Virus record (IMG/VR): IMGVR_UViG_3300027777_000058
Location: 1-46,504 of that record
Source of the DNA: a virus
Direction: 5' to 3' (one strand)
Length of the DNA: 46,504 nucleotides
The position numbers were made by a program, and so were the translations under genes. The notes under the pieces were generated by a model, which saw nothing but the letters and a program-made list of their open reading frames with translations, ran no database searches and was not told where the DNA came from. Below are positions 37,467-46,229 of the stretch, one piece after another (positions within the stretch are counted from its first letter, which is position 1; the number at the start of each line of letters is the position of its first letter).

Positions 37467-37505
37467 GATTAACTCCTGATTGAATGAATGATAGAAATAC
37501 AAATG

Positions 37506-37521
37506 GGGAGAAACCTCCCCA
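37506..37521. repeat. GGGGAG hairpin, copy f
   Basis: GGGGAG-AAAC-CTCCCC in the leader of the first leftward gene. On the minus strand it is followed by ATTTGTATTTCTATCATTC and ATTCAATCAGGAG, which links it to copies b and d. Confidence 0.85.
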
Positions 37522-37558
37522 TCTATCGGCTAGAGCGAATCCCCAACCGATGCACCGA

Positions 37559-37587
37559 TTATAGCATGACGGAGTATTTGGTATTAC
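37559..37587 (-). promoter_or_regulatory. Leftward promoter with extended -10 (TGCTATAAT)
   Basis: Minus-strand TATAAT at 37559-37564 preceded by TGC (extended -10), -35 position TAATAC weak at 17 bp. The imperfect palindrome GAGTA...TACTC (37573-37590) covers the -35 position and may be an operator. It would drive the whole leftward operon. Confidence 0.55.
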
Positions 37588-37776
37588 TCAGGGACACAAT
37601 CTGTATCCTTTAGACCCCACCCTACCCCCATCACCCCTTATACGATGCCGTCATTGGCATGGACATGAACACTGTTTCGTAACCACATTTCACTTTTCTG
37701 TAGTACTAAATACCGCACCCCATAAATTTTATAAAAAATCCAGCAATACCCTGTCTAACTCTAGACACCCCTAGAT

Positions 37777-37809
37777 AAAAAAAGCCCCCGGTGTTTCCAC
37801 AGGGGGCTT
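37777..37809 (-). terminator. Leftward intrinsic terminator
   Basis: AAGCCCCC...GGGGGCTT, 8-bp stem with a 12-nt loop; on the minus strand the stem runs into TTTTTTT. No minus-strand gene lies upstream, so it would stop antisense transcription from the head-gene side entering the control region. Confidence 0.7.
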
Positions 37810-37838
37810 AAGATGGTTTCATCCATCAGGAGAAGCAA

Positions 37839-37865
37839 ATGCGCAACTGCTTGCACACCTACTAG
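37839..37865 (+). promoter_or_regulatory. Eight-codon leader frame
   Basis: CATCAGGAGAAGCAA is followed by ATG and seven codons (MRNCLHTY) then TAG. The layout copies the CATCAGGAG leaders of the leftward operon, but on the plus strand. May be a leader peptide, a ribosome-loading site or a remnant. Confidence 0.35.
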
Positions 37866-37878
37866 AAAGTAGTATACT
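37851..37878 (+). promoter_or_regulatory. Rightward promoter of the packaging/head operon
   Basis: TTGCAC, 16-bp spacer, TATACT (37873-37878). The spacer contains CTACT-AGAA-AGTAG. Start would be about 35 bp before the small terminase gene, after which CGGG-N7-CCCG forms a small leader stem. Confidence 0.5.
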
Positions 37879-37920
37879 TCAGCCCAATCGGGAACGCAAC
37901 CCGCAAACCTTTAGGTGTAA

Positions 37921-38547
37921 ATGCTCGAACATTTGATTGATTTTGAACCCCCTGTGCAAGAGCACAAGGCGAAGGCGGCCATCCCTCTGGATAAAGTTTC
38001 TCCGGAGCAAACACTCAATGCCCAAGTAAATACCACGGCATGGCTAGAGAAGCTAGGCGTAGACGACGATGACAAGGCGCTCAAGGAAGCCAACGCCAAA
38101 GCAGCGCAAAAAGTATTTACTGCACTTTCAACTAATACGCCTGTTGCAGAAACAAAACACCAACTCACCCAAATAAAGACCCCAGAGGCAGTAAGGCATT
38201 TAGTAGCGATGCTGGCTGCGTATGACTGGGAGTTTGTTGAACAAGCTAAACATTTACGCGGTATGGCGGTAGCCAAAATTCTGGAGGAGACAAATCACCC
38301 AGACGCCAGAGTGAGACTTAAAGCATTAGACATGCTGGGACGCATCACGGAAGTGGCACTGTTTACGGAACGGGTGGAGATTAAGAAGGCGGACATGTCA
38401 GACTCAGAGATTGACAAAAAGATCAAGGAAAAGCTAAACAAGTTCATGGGAGTAGTCGACGTAGAAGATGTAAAGCAGGTCGAAGATGTAAAGCAAGTGG
38501 ATGAAGTAAATACGCATGACAGCCAAGCTGAACCTAAGCCCGAGTGA
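37921..38547 (+). CDS. Terminase small subunit
   Basis: 208 residues. Helical DNA-recognition subunit of the packaging motor. RHLVAMLAAYDWEFVEQAKH and VRLKALDMLGRITEVALFTE are typical for small terminases of this group, the second helix ending in ERVEI. A charged C-terminal tail has a repeated VEDVKQ (VDVEDVKQVEDVKQVDEV). Overlaps the large subunit gene by 32 bp. Weak ribosome-binding site (AGGTGTAA). Family assignment by position and motif memory. Confidence 0.75.
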   Translation: MLEHLIDFEPPVQEHKAKAAIPLDKVSPEQTLNAQVNTTAWLEKLGVDDDDKALKEANAKAAQKVFTALSTNTPVAETKHQLTQIKTPEAVRHLVAMLAAYDWEFVEQAKHLRGMAVAKILEETNHPDARVRLKALDMLGRITEVALFTERVEIKKADMSDSEIDKKIKEKLNKFMGVVDVEDVKQVEDVKQVDEVNTHDSQAEPKPE

Positions 38548-40051
38548 AATAAAAGCACTCCAACTAGCGCTGCCTAACATGACAGTGCAGGAAAAGATTG
38601 AGCTTATGGACATGCTTGAGGAGCGCGAACGCCGCTCCTCTCTCTATAACGCCAGAGAAGACATATTAGATTTTGCCAAGCATGTGTATCCGGGCTTTAA
38701 GGTTGGACCGCAACACAAGAAGTTAGCCAAAATATTTGAAGATGTGATTGAAGGCAAGAAAAAGCGTGTGATTATTAATATTGCACCGCGTATGGGTAAG
38801 TCTGAGTTCTCTAGTTACTTGTTTCCAGCATACTTCCTAGGTAAATACCCTAATAAGAAGATTATCATGGGTACGCACACCGCAGGTTTGTCTGAAGACT
38901 TTGGACGTAGAGTTCGTAACTTGATCGACACGGAGGAGTATCGTGAAATCTTCCCCTCAACGCATGTGGCTGACGACCAAAAAGCCGCTGGAAAATGGTC
39001 TACCTCTGCCGGCGGACAGTACTACGCGGCAGGTGTCGGCGGAGCGCTTGCTGGGCGCGGCGCTGATCTATTCGTTATTGATGACCCGCATTCGGAACAA
39101 GACGTTAAAGTAAACAGCCGTCTAGCATTTGACACAGCTTGGTCTTGGTTTCAAACAGGCCCTTTGCAGCGTTTGATGCCAGGTGGTGCAATCATCGTAA
39201 TCATGACCCGTTGGTCGCTTCTTGACCTTACAGGACGCCTAATTGACTACCAGACTAAGAATCCTGAGTCCGTACCGTGGGAAATCGTTGAGTTACCCGC
39301 CATATTGAACGAGGGCACGGACAACGAGAAGTCGTTATGGCCAGAACAATGGGCACTCCAAGCGTTAAAGGCTACCAAAGCCAGTATTGACCCCCGATAT
39401 TGGAACGCGCAGTACATGCAGCAGCCCACTTCGGACAACAGCGCGGTTATTTCTCGCAAAATGTGGCGTATATGGGAGTCAGATGAGCCGCCAGTATGTG
39501 ATTATGTAATTCAGTCATGGGATACGGCGCACGAAGTCAAGACAAACTCGGACTATTCGGCATGCACAACGTGGGGGGTGTTCTACAACGAGGAAGAAGG
39601 GCACAAAGCGCAGATTATTTTGCTCGATGCGTTTAAAGACAGGATGACATTCCCAGAGTTAAAGGCTACAGCGCTCAAGCATTACAGAGAATGGGAGCCT
39701 GATGCGTTTATTGTGGAGAAGAAGTCTGCGGGAGCGCCACTTATACAAGAGTTTAGAGCGATGGGTATCCCTGCGTGGGAGACAAACCCTAGCCGTGGCA
39801 ACGACAAAATGGTACGATTGAACGCGATTGCGGATTTATTTGCGTCAGGCATGGTATGGGCACCGGATACGCGCTGGGCGCGTGAAGTGATTGAGGAAGT
39901 TGCGGCGTTCCCAGTTGGAGAGCATGACGACTTCGTGGATACTACATCCCAAGCACTGATGCGGTTCAGACAAGGCGGGTTCATATCGTTAGACACAGAC
40001 GAGAAAGATGAACCAATAATTTTTAAACGTAAGCAACACGCTTACTACTGA
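38516..40051 (+). CDS. Terminase large subunit
   Basis: 511 residues, ATPase and nuclease of DNA packaging. Walker A APRMGKSE (90-97), Walker B LFVIDD (185-190) then PHSEQD, coupling motif MTRWS (230-234). Nuclease domain SWDTA (334-338, Asp336), IVEKKSAG (Glu401) and EHDDFVDTTSQAL (Asp471, Asp472, Asp475). Full-length for the family. Start lies inside the end of the small subunit gene, so the two are coupled. Confidence 0.95.
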   Translation: MTAKLNLSPSEIKALQLALPNMTVQEKIELMDMLEERERRSSLYNAREDILDFAKHVYPGFKVGPQHKKLAKIFEDVIEGKKKRVIINIAPRMGKSEFSSYLFPAYFLGKYPNKKIIMGTHTAGLSEDFGRRVRNLIDTEEYREIFPSTHVADDQKAAGKWSTSAGGQYYAAGVGGALAGRGADLFVIDDPHSEQDVKVNSRLAFDTAWSWFQTGPLQRLMPGGAIIVIMTRWSLLDLTGRLIDYQTKNPESVPWEIVELPAILNEGTDNEKSLWPEQWALQALKATKASIDPRYWNAQYMQQPTSDNSAVISRKMWRIWESDEPPVCDYVIQSWDTAHEVKTNSDYSACTTWGVFYNEEEGHKAQIILLDAFKDRMTFPELKATALKHYREWEPDAFIVEKKSAGAPLIQEFRAMGIPAWETNPSRGNDKMVRLNAIADLFASGMVWAPDTRWAREVIEEVAAFPVGEHDDFVDTTSQALMRFRQGGFISLDTDEKDEPIIFKRKQHAYY

Positions 40052-40059
40052 GGACCAAC

Positions 40060-42531
40060 ATGGCAACCAATATCGACAAAGCGCTATACACACAACCACA
40101 AGGTATTGAGGACTTGGCGCAAGACCAGCCAAATGATTTCGAGATTGAGATCATTGATCCCGAAGAAGTCAACATCCATGCAGGTGATCTGGACATCAGC
40201 ATTAAGCCGGGCGAGGAAGATGGAGAAGACTTTAACGCTAACTTGGCGGAAGAGATGGATGAGAGCGCGATGGATTCGTTTGCTAGCGAGTTGGTTGGCG
40301 ATATTGAAAACGACAAGAACTCCCGCAAGGACTGGGAGAAAGCCTACACACAGGGCTTGAAGTTGCTTGGCCTCCAGTATGAAGAGCGTACAGAACCTTG
40401 GAACGGCGCGTCAGGCGTGTTCCATCCAATGATTACAGAAGCTGTGGTACGCTTCCAGAGCGAGACAATCACGGAGATGTTCCCTGCGCAGGGACCGGTA
40501 CGTACCAAAATTATTGGTAAAGAAACGCCAGAGAAAAAAGAAGCCGCGCAACGTGTTGAAAACGACATGAACTACGAACTGACTGAGGTCATGAAGGAGT
40601 TCCGCCCAGAACAAGAACGCATGTTGTGGAGTTTGCCAGCCACAGGTTCAGCCTTTAAGAAGGTCTACGATGATCCCAACTTGGGACGTCAGGTCTCGAT
40701 GTTTATCCCAGCAGAAGACATCATCTTGCCGTATGGCGCGACAGATATGGATAGTTGCTACCGCGTGACGCACGTCATGCGTAAGACCAAAAACGAAATA
40801 TTAAAACTGCAACAAGTCGGGTTCTACCGCGAAATGGATTTGCCTGACCCCATGCAGGCTTCGCAAGACGACATCAAAAAAGCCAAAGATAAAGAAACGG
40901 GATTTTCTGACTTAAACGACGACCGTTATGTGTTGTATGAAGTGCATGCTGACTTGGATATCAAGGGGTACGAAGACAAAGATGAAGACGGGGAAGAAAC
41001 GGGCATAGCACTACCATACGTAGTTACCCTAATAAAAGGCACAAACGAAGTACTAGCCATCCGACGCAATTGGAAACAAGAAGATGACCTACGACTCAAG
41101 CGCCAGCACTTTGTGCACTACCAATACATTCCCGGCTTTGGAGCCTACGGCTTCGGACTCTTCCACCTTATCGGTGGGTTTGCTAAATCAGCCACAAGCA
41201 TCATGCGGCAGTTGGTTGACGCAGGCACGTTGTCTAACCTCCCCGGTGGGCTTAAATCTCGTGGACTTCGCATTAAGGGTGATGACACACCGATCGCCCC
41301 CGGCGAGTTCCGCGATGTAGATATTGGTTCAGGCGCACTGCGCGAGAATATCCTCCCCCTTCCCTATAAGGAACCGTCGGCGGTACTGGCTGGACTCCTC
41401 GACAAAATCGTGGAAGAAGGCCGGCGCTTTGCGGCTACAGCGGATATGAAAGTGTCCGACATGTCGGCACAGGCTCCTGTGGGCACCACGTTGGCTCTCC
41501 TAGAGCGCCAGCTAAAGGTGATGACGGCTGTTCAAGCCCGTTTGCACTACACATTCAAACAAGAACTAGGGCTCCTTGCAACCATCATCCGCGACAATAC
41601 CGACCCAGACTACGACTATGACCCAGACTCTGGTAGCCGCTCTGCTAAACAAGGCGACTATTCGTACGTAGACATTATTCCTGTGAGCGACCCCAACGCG
41701 GCAACTATGAGCCAGCGGGTTGTGCAGTACCAAGCGGTCATTCAGATGGCGCAGATGGCTCCGGACATTTATGACTTACCGCAGTTACATCGCAGGATGC
41801 TTGAGGTTCTGGGCATTAAAAACCCAGATAAGTTAATACCACTGCCAGACGACGAGAAGCCCAAAGACCCCGTGTCCGAAAACATGGCGTTGTTAAAAGG
41901 TAGTGCGGCTAAAGCGTTCTTGTTCCAAGACCATGAGGCGCATATTAAAGTGCACATGTCCCTGTTACAAGACCCGATCGTGCAACAGTTGGTAGGACAA
42001 AGTCCAAACGCCGCAAGAATCCAAGCCGCTATCATGGCGCACGTTACGGAGCACGTTGGTTACGCATACCGCCAAAAGATCGAGCAGCAGTTGGGTATGC
42101 CACTGCCCCCAGAAGACGAGAAGTTGCCACCAGAGATTGAGTTGGCCTTGTCAGGCATGATGGCGCAAGCCGCACAACAAGTGCTTCAGCAAAGCCAAGG
42201 CCAAGCCGCACAGATGCAAGCCCAACAAAATGCACAAGACCCAGTGCTACAAATGCAACAACAAGAGTTGCAGGTCAGACAACAAGAAGTGCAAATTAAA
42301 GCGCAAAAAGCCCAAGCTGACGCACAGCTTGCACAAGCACGCCTCATGTTAGATGAGAAGAAAGTAAGCGGAGAACAGCAAATCGCAGGCTTGAAAGTTG
42401 GCGCACAAATTAAAGACAGCCAAGCCAAACAAGCGGCGCAACAAGAGCAAGAGGGGCTACGTTTAGGAATAGATGTAGCCAAACACAGGGCAGAAATGCA
42501 AAACCAAACTAGGGGTAAAACTAACAAATGA
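40060..42531 (+). CDS. Portal protein
   Basis: 823 residues forming the DNA entry ring. Conserved-looking blocks: EERTEPWNGASGVFHPMITE (an N-terminal portal motif), RMLWSLPATGSAFKKVYDDP (near 195) and FIPAEDIILPYGATDM. The last 120 residues are a Gln/Ala-rich coiled coil (LQQSQGQAAQMQAQQNAQ), probably an extension into the head. Follows the terminase by 8 bp and overlaps the next gene by 4 bp. Assignment is from motif pattern and gene order. Confidence 0.85.
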   Translation: MATNIDKALYTQPQGIEDLAQDQPNDFEIEIIDPEEVNIHAGDLDISIKPGEEDGEDFNANLAEEMDESAMDSFASELVGDIENDKNSRKDWEKAYTQGLKLLGLQYEERTEPWNGASGVFHPMITEAVVRFQSETITEMFPAQGPVRTKIIGKETPEKKEAAQRVENDMNYELTEVMKEFRPEQERMLWSLPATGSAFKKVYDDPNLGRQVSMFIPAEDIILPYGATDMDSCYRVTHVMRKTKNEILKLQQVGFYREMDLPDPMQASQDDIKKAKDKETGFSDLNDDRYVLYEVHADLDIKGYEDKDEDGEETGIALPYVVTLIKGTNEVLAIRRNWKQEDDLRLKRQHFVHYQYIPGFGAYGFGLFHLIGGFAKSATSIMRQLVDAGTLSNLPGGLKSRGLRIKGDDTPIAPGEFRDVDIGSGALRENILPLPYKEPSAVLAGLLDKIVEEGRRFAATADMKVSDMSAQAPVGTTLALLERQLKVMTAVQARLHYTFKQELGLLATIIRDNTDPDYDYDPDSGSRSAKQGDYSYVDIIPVSDPNAATMSQRVVQYQAVIQMAQMAPDIYDLPQLHRRMLEVLGIKNPDKLIPLPDDEKPKDPVSENMALLKGSAAKAFLFQDHEAHIKVHMSLLQDPIVQQLVGQSPNAARIQAAIMAHVTEHVGYAYRQKIEQQLGMPLPPEDEKLPPEIELALSGMMAQAAQQVLQQSQGQAAQMQAQQNAQDPVLQMQQQELQVRQQEVQIKAQKAQADAQLAQARLMLDEKKVSGEQQIAGLKVGAQIKDSQAKQAAQQEQEGLRLGIDVAKHRAEMQNQTRGKTNK

Positions 42532-42722
42532 TCCAAGACTTCGCACGCGTATTGCGCGAAAAAATACGTACTGATATGAACAACTACGCAGATGACCTAG
42601 CCGCAGGTACTTGCCAGTCGTTTGAACAATATCAAAAACTCTGTGGGGTGATTCATGGTCTAGCCATCGCAGAGGGTTACTTACTCGACCTTGCAAAGAA
42701 AGTTGAAGACATAGATGAGTGA
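42528..42722 (+). CDS. Small helical unknown protein
   Basis: 64 residues (FARVLREKIRTDMNNYADDL, QSFEQYQKLCGVIHGLAIAE), all helix. ATGA overlap with the portal gene and an 8-bp overlap with the GroES-like gene. Often found after portal genes in related phages as a small head-associated protein. Function unknown. Confidence 0.65.
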   Translation: MIQDFARVLREKIRTDMNNYADDLAAGTCQSFEQYQKLCGVIHGLAIAEGYLLDLAKKVEDIDE

Positions 42723-43149
42723 ACTACTCCTACCCCCCGGCATATTAGTGCCGCCTACCATCCAACAAATGGATGCCCCAGAACCGGAAGCGTCAGAGGA
42801 AACAAAAGCCTCAGCACTTCCTACTCCCACAGGATACAAACTCTTATGTGCGGTTCCGCCCGTAGACGAGAAGATTGCTGGGACAGACCTCGATTTAATT
42901 CGAGATACGGCTTCTATGCGCCAAGAAGAGCACGGCACAACCGTGTTGTTTGTTATGCGTATGGGACCAGATGCGTACAAAGATACCGCTAAGTTCCCAT
43001 CAGGTCCTTGGTGTCAAGAAGGCGACTTCGTCTTGGTACGTACGTACTCCGGTACGCGTGTAAAGATATTTGGTAAGGAGTTCCGTGTCATCAACGATGA
43101 CCAAGTGGACTGTGTTGTGCAAGACCCTCGTGGGATAACCCGCGCTTAA
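42715..43149 (+). CDS. GroES/gp31-like co-chaperonin
   Basis: 144 residues. After a 35-residue flexible N-terminus, residues about 38-135 follow the Cpn10 layout: GYKLLCAVPPVDEKI, then GTTVLFVMRMGPDAYKDT, FPSGPWCQEGDFVLVRTYSG and KIFGKEFRVINDDQVDCVV (the usual GD-x-V...G...G-x-E-(F/Y)-x-(I/V) end). A mobile loop would fall near residues 55-72. It would cap host GroEL during folding of the capsid protein, as T4 gp31 does. Lies in the head operon between portal and scaffold. Confidence 0.75.
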   Translation: MSELLLPPGILVPPTIQQMDAPEPEASEETKASALPTPTGYKLLCAVPPVDEKIAGTDLDLIRDTASMRQEEHGTTVLFVMRMGPDAYKDTAKFPSGPWCQEGDFVLVRTYSGTRVKIFGKEFRVINDDQVDCVVQDPRGITRA

Positions 43150-43159
43150 AGGAGCAGAT

Positions 43160-44119
43160 ATGGCTGGAGAACAATTTAAGTTCCCTGATGAAGTAGAAGA
43201 CAAAAACATAGATATTGAAGTTGTTACAAGTAACGACGAAGATATTGAAGTTGAAGTTATTGACGATACCCCTGAACAAGACCGTGGTCGTCGACCACTA
43301 GACAGGGACGTTGAAGACCCATCAGAGGAAGAGATCGAGTCGTATACCCAAGGTGCGCAAAAGCGTATCAAGGAGTTAACACACGCTCGTCACGACGAAC
43401 GTAGAGCCAAAGAAGCTACTTTGCGTGAGAAACAAGAACTCGAAGTTCTTGCACAACGTTTGCTAGACGAGAACAAGAAGCTACGTCAAAACGTCAACAC
43501 CGGTTCCGAACAGTACACGCAGATGGCTAAAACCGCTGCCGAAGCTGAGTTGGACAAAGCACGCCGAGAATACAAAGCGGCACAAGAAGCATTTGACTCT
43601 GATGCTATACTTGCTGCACAGGAAGCCCTGCTTGATGCCAAGATGAAGTTGGAGACGACGAAAAATATTCGTCCAACCCCTTTACAAGATGAAAATTTTG
43701 AGGTACAAACGGGCTATCAAGAACCCCAACGCGTTCAACCGGACGAAAAAACCTTGCGCTGGCAAGCAAAAAACCAGTGGTTTGGAAGCGATGGGTTCGA
43801 AGAAGTTACCAGCTTTGCACTAGGGCTGCATCAAAAACTAGTCAATTCGGGCATGGACCCGCGGTCAAATGAATACTTCGAGCAAATTGATGCTCGCGTG
43901 AAGTCGAAGTTCCCTGAAGTTTTCGGTGGTAACGAAGACAAGCCAAGGTCCGGTGATGCTCCAAAAAAACCTGCTTCCGTGGTTGCGCCTGCGACGCGTT
44001 CGTCAGGCAAGAGAAAGATTGAGTTAACGAGAACACAGTTAGCGTTAGCACAAAAATTCAAATTAACCCCTAAGCAGTATGCTGAACAAGTATTGATATT
44101 GGAGAATCAAAATGGCTGA
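43160..44119 (+). CDS. Scaffolding-type head assembly protein
   Basis: 319 residues. Acidic start (EVEDKNIDIEVVTSNDEDIE), a long coiled coil from about residue 75 (RHDERRAKEATLREKQELEV, later AEAELDKARREYKAAQEAFD) and a basic end with RTQLALAQKFKLTPKQYAEQ, which would bind the capsid protein. The order acidic head, coil, basic tail is that of internal scaffolds. Overlaps the next gene by 8 bp. Assigned by layout and position before the major capsid gene. Confidence 0.75.
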   Translation: MAGEQFKFPDEVEDKNIDIEVVTSNDEDIEVEVIDDTPEQDRGRRPLDRDVEDPSEEEIESYTQGAQKRIKELTHARHDERRAKEATLREKQELEVLAQRLLDENKKLRQNVNTGSEQYTQMAKTAAEAELDKARREYKAAQEAFDSDAILAAQEALLDAKMKLETTKNIRPTPLQDENFEVQTGYQEPQRVQPDEKTLRWQAKNQWFGSDGFEEVTSFALGLHQKLVNSGMDPRSNEYFEQIDARVKSKFPEVFGGNEDKPRSGDAPKKPASVVAPATRSSGKRKIELTRTQLALAQKFKLTPKQYAEQVLILENQNG

Positions 44120-44564
44120 AAACCGTACCACCCCTCGTGACAATTTGACACGCGAAAAAGCAGTCCGAATGGTGTATAAACCTTCGAGCTCGTTGCCCGA
44201 TCCTACCCCTGAACCCGGATGGGAGTTCCGCTATATAGCGACTCATATCTTAGGTCAGGCCCATCCTACAAACGTATCTCACAAGATGCGCGACGGTTGG
44301 GAACCAGTGAAGGCAGCAGACCATCCAGAACTGATGCTTCCGGGTAATGCAAATGGTAATGTGGAAATTGGTGGATTGATGCTTTGCAAAATTCCAACCG
44401 AACGACTCATGGCCATGAAAGATTACTATAACGAGCAAGCTCAGAACCAGATGGATTCAGTGGACAACCACTTCATGAAAAATAACGACCCGCGTATGCC
44501 GCTGTTTTCAGACCGAAAGTCAACGACCAGCAGAGGAAGCGGATTTGGTTCAGGTTCTAAATAA
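44112..44564 (+). CDS. Head-region protein of unknown function
   Basis: 150 residues. Contains MVYKPSSSLPDPTPEPGWEF and a middle block GNANGNVEIGGLMLCKIPTE, ending in a Gly/Ser tail (TTSRGSGFGSGSK). Likely a small virion or assembly protein from its place between scaffold and decoration genes. No catalytic motif seen; function unknown. Confidence 0.65.
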   Translation: MAENRTTPRDNLTREKAVRMVYKPSSSLPDPTPEPGWEFRYIATHILGQAHPTNVSHKMRDGWEPVKAADHPELMLPGNANGNVEIGGLMLCKIPTERLMAMKDYYNEQAQNQMDSVDNHFMKNNDPRMPLFSDRKSTTSRGSGFGSGSK

Positions 44565-44575
44565 AGGAGTCTTAA

Positions 44576-45190
44576 ATGGCTTATCCCACCGTTGATAAGA
44601 CGTACGGGTTCAAACCAGTCAACCGACTGGATGGGCTTCCATACGCCGGAGCGATCCGTCAAATCCCTATTGCACCAGCTTACGCTACTGCAATTTTAAA
44701 TGGTGACACCGTACAGGTGGACACTAGCGGCTACTTGGTTGCCAAAACAGCTACTGCCACTGGCGACAGTGTTGGTGTGTTGGTTGGTTGCCAGTATCTT
44801 AATAGCCAAAGCCAGACTGTTCAAGGACAGTACTACCCAGCAGGCGTGTCTACTTCTACAGCAATGGCTTTCGGCTATGTTGTGGATGATCCAAACGCAG
44901 TGTTTAGAGTTGTAGCAACTAGCGGTCAAACTACGGTTCCTACCGCGTTTACCCGTGCAATCGTTGGCGCTAACGTGCCAATTTCCGTTACTACTGGTAA
45001 TACTGTCACAGGCGATTCGTACTATGGTATTGACGGCACTGCCGCTGCTACCACTAACACATTGCCCGTTCGTGTAATTGACGTTGTGCCTGATACCGCC
45101 ACTGGCCCTGCCGGTGTTGCAGCTACGACCTATTACGAGTTCTTGGTCAAGTTCAACTTGCACCAGTACACCGATACCACCGGTATCTAA
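44576..45190 (+). CDS. Probable head decoration or structural protein
   Basis: 204 residues, nearly all beta-strand and rich in Thr, Val, Ala and Gly (LVAKTATATGDSVGVLVGCQ, VTTGNTVTGDSYYGIDGTAA). The start GFKPVNRLDGLPYAGAIRQI is conserved-looking. AAGGAGTCTTAA precedes the ATG. Immediately before the major capsid gene, the usual place of a decoration or stabilising protein. No membrane segment. Confidence is for a structural role, not for a specific family. Confidence 0.65.
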   Translation: MAYPTVDKTYGFKPVNRLDGLPYAGAIRQIPIAPAYATAILNGDTVQVDTSGYLVAKTATATGDSVGVLVGCQYLNSQSQTVQGQYYPAGVSTSTAMAFGYVVDDPNAVFRVVATSGQTTVPTAFTRAIVGANVPISVTTGNTVTGDSYYGIDGTAAATTNTLPVRVIDVVPDTATGPAGVAATTYYEFLVKFNLHQYTDTTGI

Positions 45191-45203
45191 GGAGTAATTA
45201 ATC

Positions 45204-46115
45204 ATGGCTATTTCACGCGCACAACTACTTAAAGAACTGCTCCCCGGCCTGAACGCATTGTTCGGTCTTGAGTACGCCCGTTACGGCGAAGAGCACAAAG
45301 AAATCTACGAAACAGAGAAATCTGAGCGTAGCTTTGAAGAAGAGACCAAACTTTCTGGTTTCTCTGCTGCTCCTGTTAAGAACGAAGGTTCTGCAATCCA
45401 GTACGACAACGCACAGGAAGCATTTACCGCACGTTACAACCACGAAACTATCGCTCTTGGCTTCTCCATCACTGAAGAAGCTGTGGAAGATAACTTGTAT
45501 GACTCCTTGTCTGCACGTTACACCAAGGCTTTGGCTCGTGCTATGTCTTACACCAAGCAAGTCAAGGCAGCTTCTGTTTTGAACAACGGCTTCTCTTCTA
45601 GCTACCTCGGTGGCGACGGCGTTGCATTGTTCTCTACAGCACACCCCTTGGTTTCTGGTGGCACCAACAGCAATCGTCCTTCTACCAACGCTGACTTGAA
45701 CGAAACTTCTCTTGAGAATGCCGTCATTCAAATCGCCGCTTGGACTGATGAGCGTGGTCTGTTGATCGCTGCTAAACCACGCAAGTTGATTATTCCGCCA
45801 GCTTTGATGTTCGTTGCTACCCGTTTGTTAGAGACTAACCTCCGTGTTGGTACTACTGATAACGATATCAACGCATTGAAGAACAACGGTGCAATCCCTG
45901 AAGGCTACACAGTTAATCACTTCTTGACCGACACAAACGGTTGGTTCTTGACTACTGATGTACCTAACGGCTTGAAGCATTTTGAGCGCACACCATTGAG
46001 CAATTCAATGGACGGTGACTTTGATACCGGCAACGTCCGTTACAAGTCTCGTGAGCGTTACAGCTTCGGCTGGTCTGATCCTTTAGGTGTGTTTGGTTCA
46101 CCCGGTTCTACCTAA
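45204..46115 (+). CDS. Major capsid protein
   Basis: 303 residues with an HK97-fold-like layout: N-terminal helix (RAQLLKELLPGLNALFGLEY), E-loop-like region (KSERSFEEETKLSGF), a spine helix (DSLSARYTKALARAMSYTKQ), the HPLVSGGTNSNRPSTNADLN segment and a C-terminal SFGWSDPLGVFGSPG. Strong ribosome-binding site GGAG. Followed by two terminator-like hairpins. Assigned by gene order, length and the HPLVSGG-type block common to capsid proteins of this group. Confidence 0.8.
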   Translation: MAISRAQLLKELLPGLNALFGLEYARYGEEHKEIYETEKSERSFEEETKLSGFSAAPVKNEGSAIQYDNAQEAFTARYNHETIALGFSITEEAVEDNLYDSLSARYTKALARAMSYTKQVKAASVLNNGFSSSYLGGDGVALFSTAHPLVSGGTNSNRPSTNADLNETSLENAVIQIAAWTDERGLLIAAKPRKLIIPPALMFVATRLLETNLRVGTTDNDINALKNNGAIPEGYTVNHFLTDTNGWFLTTDVPNGLKHFERTPLSNSMDGDFDTGNVRYKSRERYSFGWSDPLGVFGSPGST

Positions 46116-46138
46116 AAGTAAAACTTTGGTTCCAACGG

Positions 46139-46164
46139 AAGGCCCCCACAAGGGGCCTTTTTTA
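46139..46164 (+). terminator. Intrinsic terminator after the major capsid gene
   Basis: AAGGCCCC-CACAA-GGGGCCTT, 8-bp stem, then a run of T (TTTTTTATT). Strong rho-independent terminator on the plus strand. Confidence 0.9.
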
Positions 46165-46198
46165 TTGTCTTGTGTAAGTAATAAAGGTCGTCTAGCAT

Positions 46199-46229
46199 GG
46201 AGTTACAGCCCCGACGCTGTATCCTTTTT
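46199..46229 (+). terminator. Second terminator-like hairpin
   Basis: TACAGC-CCCGAC-GCTGTA (46204-46221) with outer GGA/TCC, followed by TTTTTAACC. It lies only 16 bp before the acidic gene, so it may be an attenuator instead of a full stop. Confidence 0.55.

Larger units (their letters stand above)
37522..37920. other. Divergent intergenic control region
   Basis: 399 bp between the leftward and rightward operons with no gene longer than a few codons. It holds the leftward promoter (37559-37587), a leftward terminator (37777-37809), an eight-codon open frame with a strong ribosome-binding site (37839-37865) and the rightward promoter (37851-37878). ATTTTATAAAAAAT (about 37728-37740) is the most AT-rich part. 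Confidence 0.7.

Noticed and set aside
37522-37600. tRNA-like segment near GGTTGGGGATTC on the minus strand
   Set aside because: Resembles a T-loop by chance only; no acceptor or anticodon stem could be drawn.
45225-45731. 168-codon antisense frame in the major capsid gene
   Set aside because: Shadow of a strongly supported gene.
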